A program made the translations under genes and the position numbers. Source: Akebia trifoliata (lineage: Eukaryota > Streptophyta > Magnoliopsida > Ranunculales > Lardizabalaceae). Taken from it: DNA of 64,000 nucleotides. Positions 34,598 through 46,064 of the stretch are shown one piece after another (position 1 is the stretch's first letter; every line of letters starts with the position of its first letter). The stretch covers positions 6,241,595 through 6,305,594 of the forward strand of contig CM030706.1 in assembly GCA_017979445.1 (NCBI GenBank), read 5' to 3'. A model generated the notes under the pieces. It had not been told where the DNA came from, ran no database searches, and worked only from the letters and a program-made list of their open reading frames with translations.

Positions 34598-35107
34598 GGT
34601 GGCATCGTGGCTATTGTGGCAATCTGTGGTTGCAGGTTGTAGTAGCCGCAAAGACGAGAGAGAGAGAGGCAGCCGCAGAGACGAGAGAGAGAGACGAATA
34701 GAAAAGGGTTTACGTTTTTATAAAAAAAAATGATTTTGATTCGATTTTCGGTTTGGTTATGTTCTTTATAAATTCTGAATCGAAAACTGAACCGAACCTA
34801 TCGATTCTTATTTTGTTTAACCTGAAACCGAACCGTTTTTAATTAAAATCGAACAAACCCAATCTAAAATTCACGGATTGGTTCGGTTCTCGGTTTTAAC
34901 CGAATTAACTTGCACCCCTAGGGGATACTATCAGATCCCTCTTTTTCATGTTATTAATCACAAAATGCACCCTAGCAAGTTACGATGGTCACCCCCCTCT
35001 CTTAAATGTGCAAGATACGAATTAAAAGATCTTATCGACACCTATGACACTAAGTGTTACATGAGAAGGTTGTGATGAGCTTTGCTAATTCTGAAGACTT
35101 TACCCAT

Positions 35108-35358
35108 CGGGGGTTAGTTGAGATGGTAAGAAGCAACTGGGTTTGCTCCTCAGGTCGTGATTTCGAATCTTTATATGCCTCTCCATAGAAATGTGACTAC
35201 GGAAATGGTGTCCTATGATGGAGTGGGATGGTGCGTGATGTCCAAAGATTAATCTTGTCAAATAAGGTTGTTGTATGGGTCGGGTAAAGTCCGATGGACT
35301 GTGCACAACCTGCTAGCCACATGGATAATTTGTTTCAACAAAAATAAATAAAAAATAT
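35108..35358 (+). mobile_element. tRNA-derived SINE
   Basis: An A-box-like TAGTTGAGATGG near 35115 and a B-box-like GATTTCGAATC near 35160 are spaced as in a pol III promoter. The unit continues about 170 bases and ends in an A-rich AAAAATAAATAAAAAAT tail. No clear TSD was found. Confidence 0.6.
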
Positions 35359-35764
35359 CTGAAGACAGGTGGGTAATTGAAATAGATCTCTTGGTAGGGA
35401 AAGTGGGCCTAAAATGACATCAAATGGGCCGAACACGGGGGTTCTTCACGGTCCACAAGCTTATTATACCATGAGAGGATCTTTGGATACACCTATACGA
35501 CTACACTAATTAATGGGCTCAAATTGGATGTATCAAGGATCAATTACTTGGGCCCACAATTATTAAACTTCAAAATATTGGTGGATCCAGAAAGAAAGAA
35601 AGAAAAAAAAAAACAAAGGATGAGATTAGCCGGCCCACAACTTAAGAGAAAATTACTAAAAAAGAGTTGTGCTTTAATTTATTATTAAAAAAGTATCATT
35701 TTTAAAAAAATTACCAAAAACGAGTTAAAACATTGAACCCTCCAAAGTTTTTTTCAGATTGTTA

Positions 35765-36215
35765 GGCTGCCCAACGTTCCAGGCTTCTTTTAGTAGTAGG
35801 AAGAGTAAGCCTTACTAATTTAATAAGATTTCAAATCTTACTAAGGGTAATTGAGTTCACCTTGTGACATCTAAAAACATGATCCAATGTTACAAGGATT
35901 TGTAGGACAAAATTCCTGAACTGTAAAAAAATTATAAAAGTTATTTTTAGCCTTAATATTACTTTTATATTTGAGAGTTTGGTGGGAGTTCCTAGCTGTC
36001 CATTTTCAAAATCTTGGATCAAGTTAAAAAAGCATTAATTTTTTGAATTTATTTCTAGATATGAGTTTTTTTTAATGAAATTTAGAGGGTTGTGGTGTTG
36101 GATTGCCATTTTTGTAATCCACATGAGTTCAGTGACTCTTAGTAAGCTTCCATATCTTTACTAATTTGGTTAGCAAAGTATTTTTCTATATAAAAAACGT
36201 TGGACAGTTCAACGT
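35765..36215. mobile_element. MULE/foldback-like MITE, degenerate
   Basis: The ends resemble inverted repeats: CTGCCCAACGTTCC near 35768, and backwards from 36205 CTGTCCAACGTT. AGTAAGCC.TACTAA-like parts lie inside. The body from 35,830 to 36,130 read on the - strand matches the arm family at 53,440-53,790 and at 9,500-9,690 (phrases CAATCCAACACCACA and TTTTGTCCT.CAAA). No coding capacity. Confidence 0.5.
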
Positions 36216-36280
36216 GTTAAATAATTTTTTGGTAATTATTTAAAAAATATTACTTTTTTTAATAATAAATTAAAGGATCG

Positions 36281-36484
36281 TGATAAAATGACTCCCCCAC
36301 ATGGCATATTCAATCGACTCCCCCTGATGTGACATGTGCATGACATGTGCTAGAATTGTAAACATGTACTCATAATACACAAATACACTTTTTTGGGAAT
36401 GTGCAATTGTGTATCCCGAGGAGTACATATCTATAGTTCTCACAGATGTCACGTTATAGACGTGGTGGGGGAGTCATTTTATCA
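36281..36484. mobile_element. MITE, 204 bp with perfect 20-bp TIRs
   Basis: TGATAAAATGACTCCCCCAC at 36281-36300 is exactly complementary to 36465-36484. A further internal CTCCCC..GATGTGAC phrase recurs loosely. There is no coding frame and no TSD I could assign. Superfamily unknown. Confidence 0.8.
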
Positions 36485-39400
36485 TTATTCTAAATTAAAA
36501 CTCAACACCCTTTCAGTAATTTTCCCTTCTATTAAACTTTAAAATATTAGTCAACCCACAAAAAAAAAGAAAGGATTGTTAAAAATTGTTGTTGAGCTTG
36601 TATGTGCAACTTATCATCTTAAGATCAAATGTTGGTTATAACCTTGGGTTAACATGAGTGCATACGCATGACCACTACTCAACCTTAGGGTTAGATATAC
36701 CAATTTATAAATTTAATTCATTGCTTATAATTTATAAATTTAATTCACTGCCAATGTGAAATTATATTTTCGTTCATCAAAAGTAGGAAATGTGTTTGAA
36801 TCCCGTAGAACAATTTCATTCAATTTTTTTTTTTAAATAATGCATTGATGTGGATCTTATAAAACTTGATCCACGAAATAGTGTTCATTGAGTTTAACGA
36901 ATCAAATAACAAAAATCTCAGTTTAATTGTCCATTCACAGGATGTCCTATGTATTGACTATTAAGGACTTTCCTAACGTAGGTATTTCTCTAAATTGGGG
37001 ATGTTCTCGATATACAAAACTTACTATAAATTGTTTCAATGGATTTTTCAAGGCCAAGTACTGGAATTTTGTGTAAGTTTATTGGTGATTACAATTTAAA
37101 AGTCTCATTAGAGTATTTTTTTTGTCTTTTTGTGAGGATGAAGTCAAATGATTGAAATGATATTAAAGAAGATGGATGCACTCCATATTAATTATATGTC
37201 CTTTTATTTATGATTTAAATATTTAGCCCATGTAAATTGATAATAGCTACATATTTTCTTGAAAATATTGAACCATATATCAACTTTTTAATATTTATAT
37301 GAAAATAGTCATATATCCAAAATTATTTGTATTTCTTACATATATTAACAATTTGACAATGATCGATTTATGCCATTTAGTTGAATGTAGGTTCACAAGG
37401 ATAAATAAGTAAATAGCAAATGTGATTGTACAATATACATAACTACATAACTGTTCTGATGTAAATAAAAATTATAAAATTAGATATACGGACATTTTCG
37501 CAAATCTTAAAAGAATAGTTTATTCAGTAATTTTGCAAAACACTCTGCATATGACCACAAATGCATTTAAAATGAGAGAAGTAATCACACTTATTGGAAT
37601 TTAAATTAAAGGATATCACCTGACCCTTATGAATACACATGCGGTTATAAATCTTAAATACAATAGACACTTCACATTAATTTAGCTATGAATAGAAGGT
37701 AAGTGAAAATTTTGAAGTTTTAAAAACTAAATTCAACTATGAGATATCAGAGAAAACCAACTAAGAAAAGAAAGTAAAGAAATCTCATTTGAATTATGCA
37801 ACTATTCATCACCTGACTCTCTTATTCAACTCAAAATATATTAAATTAAAATATATATTTAATAAATAAATAAATTTAATTAGTACAAGAGAGTAGAAGA
37901 CAATATAAGAATCATTGTGATCATCATATTTTCATTTTTGTTAACAAATAATTCCATTTTTTTATCATCAACTCCTTATTTTTCTTGATTAACAAAATAT
38001 ATAACAAATAGATCAACAATATAAAATTTTATTAAAATATTCATAAAAAAAAGTAAATAAATCAATAGGTCTCATTGAGAAGGTTAGGTTTTTTCAACTC
38101 TAATAATTTTAGAGATATGCTTGTTTTTGAAATGTTTATAGTCATCATCCCATCTGCATTTTCAATAAAGAAAAATAAACTTCAAAAAATTAAACGAAAA
38201 AAAATACAAATCACAAAATCATAGACGCATGATTTTAAAAAAGATGAGAGATAAATCGTCATCGTCCCCAATTTATCTCTCTTATAGCAATTGATAAAAC
38301 CTAAGAAAATAGAGAAAATTTTGTTTGATTAGGATGCCTTGCTAGTTATAGATGTCTCAACATGAAGGAGATGATGAATCTCTAGGATCAAGAATCGTGA
38401 TCCAAGCATGCTGGTCACTTAAAAACTTTGGTACAAATCTAAAAAAGAAAAGTGAAATAGTTGGAGTAAGAATGCAAGTAAACCAAACTCATTTAAAGTC
38501 AAGAGAGCATAAAGATCCCACATTAACCCCTAAAATATTAATTTAAAAATCCTTAATAGTTGTAGTGTGAGAAAGAGAAAGAGAACCTTAAAAATTGTTG
38601 CTTGTGGACGTCTAGGGTTTGGTAGAGGAGATGCATAAAAATGTTTGACTAATTTATTATTATTATTTTTTTTGGTAAGAGTCATGATCCCAACAGATAA
38701 CTCAATTCAAAAATTTGATAAAACTCTTTGTATATGATGTCTCCAAGGAGATCTCCCAAATCACCTACCCTTTGAAGCCATTTGTCCATTATAATTTTTA
38801 ATTAAATTTTTTTGTAAGAGTCGTGATCCCAACAAATAACCCATTTCAAATTTTTTGTAGAACCCTCTTTGTTGGATTGCACGCAGTGTCTCCAAGGAGA
38901 TCACTCAAATCATCTACCCTTTGAAACCACCTGTCCTCTATGTTTTCTAATTTATTTTAAAACAGAAAAAATGTAAGAAACACCATAGAAGAAGTAAATA
39001 TTGATTAAAAAAAATATGTAAAATTATTCTAAAAAATATATAGAAGAAACACCATGATTTTATTAATATATATATTGATTAATTAACTCATTTGTTATGT
39101 TATTAAATTAATTAAAACACTCAACAATGTTTTAAAATTCTCATTGATTTTCAATTTTCATTTAACTCTAATAAATTAATTAGAATCAAATAATAAATAG
39201 TTTTAAGATAATAATTTAATAATCTTTATTTTTTTTAAAATGTCTTTAACTTCTTGGATATGATGTCGACAAGATAAGATGACGGTGATGGTGATATTGT
39301 TGATGATGAGGGGATTGAGATTGTTTTTTATTAGTTCATAAATATTAATAAAAAACCAATATCAATGGGTACATCAACCGTTTGAAAAACATAAGGATGT

Positions 39401-39639
39401 ATCACAAATATTCATCACCAAAACCTATAGGGGCATGTCATCATTTCGAAAATATGGAGGATTCTGAAATTTTTTTACAAGTAAAGACCTTGTTGCTTCA
39501 TAGTTGGACTCAACATCTATCATTATTTTCCACGATTTTCTTTATTCTTTGTGCATCTTCCTCAATTCTATTTATGAATTTCTCCCAAGATTTTCCATAA
39601 CTTTCTCTCTTTTTCAAAAGTAATTCATTCAATCCCCCA
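36485..39639. other. AT-rich intergenic stretch with a 140-bp tandem duplication
   Basis: No gene recognised. At 38675-38793 and 38815-38942 two diverged copies share GTAAGAGTC.TGATCCCAACA, GTCTCCAAGGAGATC and CTACCCTTTGAA segments. The rest is low-complexity AT sequence. Confidence 0.55.
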
Positions 39640-40395
39640 ATGGAGGAACAACAAAACATTTGTTTCTCTCTTTCACTTGCTTTCCCAACTCTTCTTCTTA
39701 CTCTTATACTTCCATCATCTCAACAATAACAATTATTCTTTCAACCACAACAGATGTCACTATACTTTCAAACACAATAATGGGTATCACCATTGTTATT
39801 GCCGCCACCACAACAATGGACATCGTCATCACAGCCATCACAACATTCGGTGCCCAATTGTCATAATCTAAGACAATCCCTTCGGGATGAAAAAAATGTT
39901 ATTATCCATCCACCATATCCATGGGCTACTGATCAAGGAGCACATGTGCACCCTCTCAATTACTTATTATCGAAAAATATCAAAATCATAAAAAGTGGAG
40001 TCTAATACAAGAAGTGCGAGACCAAGTTCACAATTGAGTTTGATTTGAAACTTTTCCATGAAATTGGTTTTTTACATCATTCTTAACATATAAAAGCACA
40101 ATGCATGAACGGGCACCAAAGTGTTGGTTGAGTCCAAATCTTCTTAATTGTGGAAAGTGTGGACATTTCAATTCTCTGAAGCCTCTGAAGACTCTAAAGA
40201 AAAGACAAATCATATGACTTTTCTTGCTCTTGGAAAAAATGCTTAGTTTATGTGCTCTCGAACAGTTAAAATATTCCATAAACACACCAACAATCTTACA
40301 TATCTTGGTATAACTAACAGGACAAATATATACTTGTGTACTAAGTCTTTTGATCATGCGAATAATTGTCAATTAGCTTTTGTATCACATGTGTT
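39640..40395 (+). pseudogene. Decayed copy of a plant DUF7086-like gene
   Basis: A frame from ATG at 39640 begins MEEQQNICFSLSLAFP and continues through three in-frame TAA stops (39727, 39778, 40003). It passes LRQSLRDEKNVIIHPPYPWA, TDQGAHVHPLNYLLSKNI and YKKCETKFTIEFDLK. After a frame change near 40080 it reads STMHERAPKCWLSPNLLNCG, then KCGHFNSLKPL, a TGA, then LFLLLEKMLSLCALEQLKY. This order (PPYPWATD; KKCET/CGKCG cysteine pairs; MHxRAPxCW; LEQLKYF) is what I recall for plant DUF7086 proteins, whose function is unknown. Each stop can be explained by one C-to-T or G-to-A change. No intact paralogue lies in the window. Confidence 0.75.
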
Positions 40396-42589
40396 GGGAT
40401 GATGTTAGGACATGTTGATATTGAGAATCTTGCATCAACTACTCTGAAAGACATTGACCTGAGAATTTTTTAGTAGCATTTTTTTGTGGCTTAGTAATAG
40501 TTGTCAAGTTGCATGTCGATCTATAGACCTTTTGGTTAAAGTTTTGAGATATATTGCTTGAGCAAACAATTTAGGCTAAATCTTAAATATAGTGGTTGTT
40601 TGAGAGTAAGATGGTATATAAAAAATGTGGAATAAATCTTTGAATAAGATAAGAAGTTGATTAATATTTTATTATTTGAGTAAACATTGTATTAGGAGAT
40701 TGTTTCTGGTGGCATGACTATGAAATGAAATATATTATAATTTGGAAGAAAAAATTGAGGTTAACTTGATTATCTGGGAAAAGGGGTAATAATTGTAGCT
40801 ATAACATTTGGTGCCAACAACGAAAGAGATATAACGTTCAATGTTGTTTTAGGGAGGATGGCTATAAAGAGAAGCTAGAGATGTAGTCAGTTTTGTAAAG
40901 TAGAATAAGTTGCAATATAACTATATACGAAAGAGATTTAATCGTATGAAGGGGAAAGAAAAGAAATAGTGAATTACTACAACTGTTAATCTTAAAACAT
41001 ACAAAAATTGGCGTCATGATTAAACCATATCAGTCAACCTTCCTTAGTGTATCACCATCACTCTTTGTGATTTTAAAATTTTTAAATGTATATTACATTT
41101 TGTTTACTCATTTATGTTATTATTATTATTATTGTGACTTAATTGATAGCCATACTGTATATTTGATATGATTGTACATTGAATTTGTGATTTTGAATTA
41201 ATTAACTATTTATATAACAAACTGACATTCCTCTATAGAAATATTAGATTCATAAATTATGATCACCCCAGTGAATTGGCAATCATTATTTTTAAGATAG
41301 CATTGATATGTAAAGTTTCAAACCTTAATGGAATATGACATTAAATTACATAACAATGGTTCTGTGATAGAAAAAAAAAAAAAAGCTGAACAAAAAGACA
41401 CAAAAAAAGAAGGGATAATGATCACAAAAACCTATTTTTTGAAAATATATACCAAAAAGTTCTTTCTAAAAAAGTATGGACTCTTTAGTACCATTTTTAT
41501 CAAATCTTAGTCTAGAAAGGATTTTGAAGCAAAAATTTTGTAACTACCCTGTCAACAATTTTGAAGGTTTAAGAAAATGTATTATTTGAGAATATTTACG
41601 TACTCCTATGCTTTAATGGTCATCTCTTCCAAAATAATACTAATATATATATAAATGAAAAAAAATCATTGTTTTCTCTTCTCAAAACTAATAATCTTTA
41701 AATCACATAGATGATGATGACTACAACAAAGATGATGATGGAGATGAGTATGGTCATCATCACCATCAAAATTATTTGATCTACGTATGTTAGATTTATT
41801 AAAATATATAAATAATTTTTAATAATTAAGCATAATTTAAAAGCTCGACTTGAATGTTCGTCGAATTAATTTAACTCAAAAATTAACAAGTCAACTTAAA
41901 CGAGTTAAATAAAATTATATTAAATTTATGAATAACTTTTAATAAATAAAATATTTATCTTTTATTTTTCACATAAATATTAATAACCAAATAAATTGGT
42001 CAAGGTTTTTATTTGACTTAGTATAATTTTATATCAAACCACTTTGTGAAGTTGTTAAAAGGGTATTTCAGGTATTTTTTTTAAAAAGAATCTTCAAAAG
42101 ATCCTTAATAGGTTAATATCTTATTAAGTGGAACTTAAATGGTCGGTATTATCTATTGGGGGACTATTCAATACATATCCTTAATAAAGAGTCCTTCACA
42201 GTCATTGTCCCAAAGAAAAAATGAGACTTATAAACTCAAGTTCACTCAATCTGTTGTAAGATCTTGATGTCTGCATTATCTCTCCACTCTTTGGATTTGA
42301 AGTTTTTAGTGTTGTAGTCCTTTGACATACACTTCATCCTTATTTGTCTGGTTTGATTAATGTCAATTAGACTACCCTTCCTCATTTATAATTTGATTGT
42401 GCTTAGCTTATTACTAATACTCATGTGACACAACATTATGACATCATGCTAGAAAACATACTCTTTTCCCCCCTTACCATTATCAATTATGTTTTTTAAG
42501 AAACATTTAGTATTGCACTTCTCTAACTCCTTTCCCCCTACCATTACCATTATCAACTGGTAATTAAGTCCAATATACTCTTTGAGATT
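40396..42589. other. AT-rich intergenic stretch, nothing recognised
   Basis: No gene, LTR or clear repeat. A GATGATGATG/CATCATCACCATC patch at 41710-41770 could be coding debris or a simple repeat. Confidence 0.5.
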
Positions 42590-42594
42590 GATAG

Positions 42595-45500
42595 TGTGAC
42601 GCCCCGCCAAACGCTAACACAAATCCCAAGGCCAAATCCCAAGGTACTAGGTGGCACCTCAAAATTTCGGCATGGTCTCCTCTGTTTATGTTAGCGTTTC
42701 ACGGAACTCAAACCTGATAAACCAATTTATAACAAAACCTGTATATAAAACTGTAAATACAGGAAATGAACAGCGGAAGACTAATTACATCTAACATGTA
42801 AGTAGATCAGAGTGCGGAAGATTTATCAATATACAGGCTTACCAAAACACTCTCACTCTAACATAGGCCTAAACTCTCAATCAAAAAACTACATACATCC
42901 TGGATGAAACTGGCAATTCTAACGGATGTAGCCCTAGTGCTCACCAGGCAATAAAATCTGATCGTCGATCTGATCGACCAGATACTCCTCAATTACTGCC
43001 TCTACGCCTGCCTCGACAGCTGCAAGTGCTGAAACTAAAAAAAATAGGAAGGAAAGGGTGAGTAACGAAAGTTACCCAGCAAGTCCACAGCCAATTCCTA
43101 CCAATAACCCTTCCTAAGCATGATCGAATAAAACATACTGAATATTTTTAATACATGCAAGGTTTTACAAGATAAAATATGATCAACTGGTACATATAGT
43201 CAGGGATGAGCAACTAAACAGTTTAAAGATTACACATGGTATCAATCATCCATACTCATTATACATTTTCCATTCTATGCAAATACCGTTGACAACATTA
43301 AAACGATAGACATGCTTTTCAGTTTATAATTCGAAATATAACAACAGATACATAATACAAGTGGTGGAGTATTGGAATTAAAGAGTTGGGATTCACGACT
43401 GGATCGCTCCCAGTCAGGACATGATATTCCCCAATAACATCGTAGTTCCTGATTTTGTGGCTGGTCGTGTCTACCACGCTTGCGGAACCATTTATCCGGC
43501 TCAGGCTGGCCGTTTGACGTGACCGTAAGCAATGGGTCTCTTTTCGATGTGTCAAAACGTTTGACTACTACTAGATTGTTAGTGATCACTGACTAATCAT
43601 CTTCGTCTATGCCTATCAGGCGTGCATGTGATTCCCAAAAGACACTCCACTCGTATACGACCACCTTTACAAAACACGTTCACTGGTAAAGATAAGAAAG
43701 GAATGGACCCGGATTCCAGTTGTGACTCCACTCTCATACGCGTCCCATACCACGTATGAGTTTGGTGGTCCCTACCGTACATCCCAGGATAGTGCACCCC
43801 TCCGGATGATGTGACACACTATCCCTTCAGGCATTCACCAACCCTTTAACAGTTCACAAAATAGCTACGTATATATATAATTTTTCATTTAAAACAAAAA
43901 GAGAAATTAACAGAACAGGGTTGAGAACGGATATCCAGTTCCTACCATGCAACCGTGGCCAATCGGCCTAAAATAAATAACAGTACTCAGCGCAAGCGCT
44001 AACATAATCGGAAATAAACATGCAACCCTTTCATTAATAACCTGGATATCCTTTCACCAACCTACACACAACATACAATGTAAAATGTAGACATCACCCC
44101 TCGGGTGTGATTCTGACATTTTACCGTTCATTCCCTTTTCCCATTCTCTCAACGTTCTCATTTTTCATCATTTCAAATCAACCATTCATCTTCAATCTTT
44201 CAAAGTCATTCTTTTGATCTTTCCATTGAAAACCACCGAAGTTTATTCAAAAACAAGGTACCGGCGATGCACGAAACCAAAGCTGTTAAAAATGGTAAAA
44301 GCTGGTGAAAATTTGGCTAAGTGTTGGAAACTCAATTTTTCAAAGTTCTCAAAATTGAAAACGGGTTTTTCGAAATGAAAGTCTCAATCATGAGATTCGA
44401 CACCATATAGTTTTTGAAATCTAATTCAAAGTTACGCGAAAGTTATTACACTTTGAAAACTTGTCGAAAACGTCGAAAAATACGTTTTGTTCTTGAAACC
44501 AAAATTCGGATTTTGATCCTTTGAGATTTGGATCTTAAAACCATTCCCATTGTTCCGAAATGGGGGGTAAAACCTTAATTTCATTAAAGAACTTAAAGTA
44601 AATGGAAAGTAAAAATTAAAGAGGACATTTACTTAAATGTTTTTAATGAAATGAAGGGTGAGAAATAGTGTATAAGGTGTGAGGAAGTCAGGCCAAGAGT
44701 CAGAGTCTGTTTCTGACTCAGAACAGTGCTGTCGGTGGCAGAACCAGGATTCTGTCGGTGGAACCGACAGATTGGTCATCGGCAGATGTCGGTGGGACCG
44801 ACGGTCCTGCCGACAGTGTAAAATTTCTCGCGCTGTTTAACTTTGTCGGTGGCAGAAGCTTCATTCTGTCGGTGGGACCGACAGAATGCCTTCGGTAGGT
44901 GCCGGTGGAACCGACCCTACCCGCCTACAGCCTGAACCTCACTTGCGATTTTTGGGTTTTTCAATCCCTTTTTCGATTTCTTCTTCCATTCTTCGAACCA
45001 TTCGACCCACCCACGATTTTGTTATCAAAATTCGATAAAGCATAATCAAAACACCTACTTCTACCATGAATTTGAAATCAAACATCAATTTCTACGATTT
45101 AAATGCAAACAATAAGTTTTGTTTCAAAACCCTAAATGCACATTTGAGAAATCTAAAGTTACCAATAAGAATCGGAAGTCCCTTACTTGGTTGTGGACGC
45201 CAAGGGTACAAGCTAGCACTACAACTCAAGGTTGGATGGCTCAAGAGTCGAGGTTGGGCTGACTTGGATGCGAAACGAGCGAGGGTTTGCAAGGTATCCG
45301 ACAATGACGTTCTCCTTTGCTTCTACAATGAAGTATAGACCTAGCTCCTAACTCGATGAAGCCCTCGGACGGAAGATGTGGAGGTTTACTCGAGCTACCC
45401 GGCTGATTTTTGATGGAGGATGGAGAAAACGAACAAGAATGAACAACCAAAGGTGGTGAAGTTGTAGCTCTCGACGTGGCCGACAACTTTGTCTTCTTCG

Positions 45501-46059
45501 TCGAGGTTCAACTCGACTTCGTTCGGGCTAGAACTTGAAGGGAATGGGTTGAAACCCTTGGGTTGAGGAGTGGCTGCCGTTTGGTTTCCTTAGAGAAGAA
45601 GAGAAATGAAATGAAATAAAAGAAATAAGATTTCTTTTATAATAAAGCTGAGGGTATACTTGTAATTTCCCCATCATTTCTAGTTTCGATCGTAACTTAA
45701 CTATTCGGACTCGGAAAACGACAAACGAATATACCATTTCGAATAATTTTTCGATTCGGATCTAATGGTGTCATCAAATCTTTTTTATTCTCGCTCTAAC
45801 GAAATTCCACTATTTTGGGTCCCACTTAACACGAAATTCGAGGATTCTATAACTTCTCTATCCGAATTCGAATTCGGACTTGCTTACAGGCTAATGTATA
45901 TATTTCGATCCTTTTGAATCTAATGGCGAAGTTGATTTTCCTCGAAATTAATCATAACAAGATTCGAGTATTTTACTCTAAGTTTCTCCTTCGATATTTT
46001 CTTCCAAATCTCACCATTTAATTTCCTCGAGATATGAGTTGAAAATCCGGGGTGTTACA
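42595..46059. mobile_element. Large solo LTR (3465 bp), Ty3/gypsy-like
   Basis: It begins TGTGACGCCCC and ends GGGGTGTTACA, imperfect inverted termini of the TGTRACRCCCC type. The perfect 5-bp duplication GATAG flanks it (42590-42594 and 46060-46064). No internal domain or second LTR is present. Length and termini suggest a Del/Tekay-like family (inference). It shares blocks with the solo LTR at 31454, including CCATTTATCCGGCTCAGGCT and GGGTGAGTAACG. The 90-codon frame at 45066-45338 and its antisense frames show no known domain. Confidence 0.92.
44731..44915. promoter_or_regulatory. Cluster of DRE/CRT-type cores in palindromes
   Basis: Within 185 bp there are five GTCGGT (44731, 44754, 44788, 44845, 44868), four ACCGAC (44763, 44797, 44877, 44910) and one GCCGAC (44809). 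They are arranged as inverted pairs such as GTCGGTGGAACCGAC and GTCGGTGGGACCGAC. RCCGAC is the binding core of plant DREB/CBF factors. A role in LTR expression is speculation. The alternative is a decayed GC-rich tandem repeat. Confidence 0.6.
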
Positions 46060-46064
46060 GATAG

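Larger units (their letters stand above)
29038..34920. mobile_element. hAT-like non-autonomous element carrying a nested copia element
   Basis: The left end TAGGGGAGCAACTTGG (29038) and the right end, read backwards TAGGGGTGCAAGTTAA (34920), form terminal inverted repeats. Both continue into GGTTCGGTT-rich sequence, typical of plant hAT MITEs with TAGGGGTG ends. Without the nested insertion it is about 860 bp. It has GAGAGA-rich internal stretches and no transposase frame. An 8-bp TSD is not clear: the flanks GCTAGTAC and GGGGATAC match only partly. Confidence 0.55.

Noticed and set aside
39660..39871. Two overlapping H/T-rich frames
   Set aside because: Off-frame readings of the DUF7086-like pseudogene's low-complexity N-terminal part.
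45066..45338. 90-codon frame inside the solo LTR
   Set aside because: Equally long frames occur antisense, it lies wholly in LTR sequence, and shows no domain.
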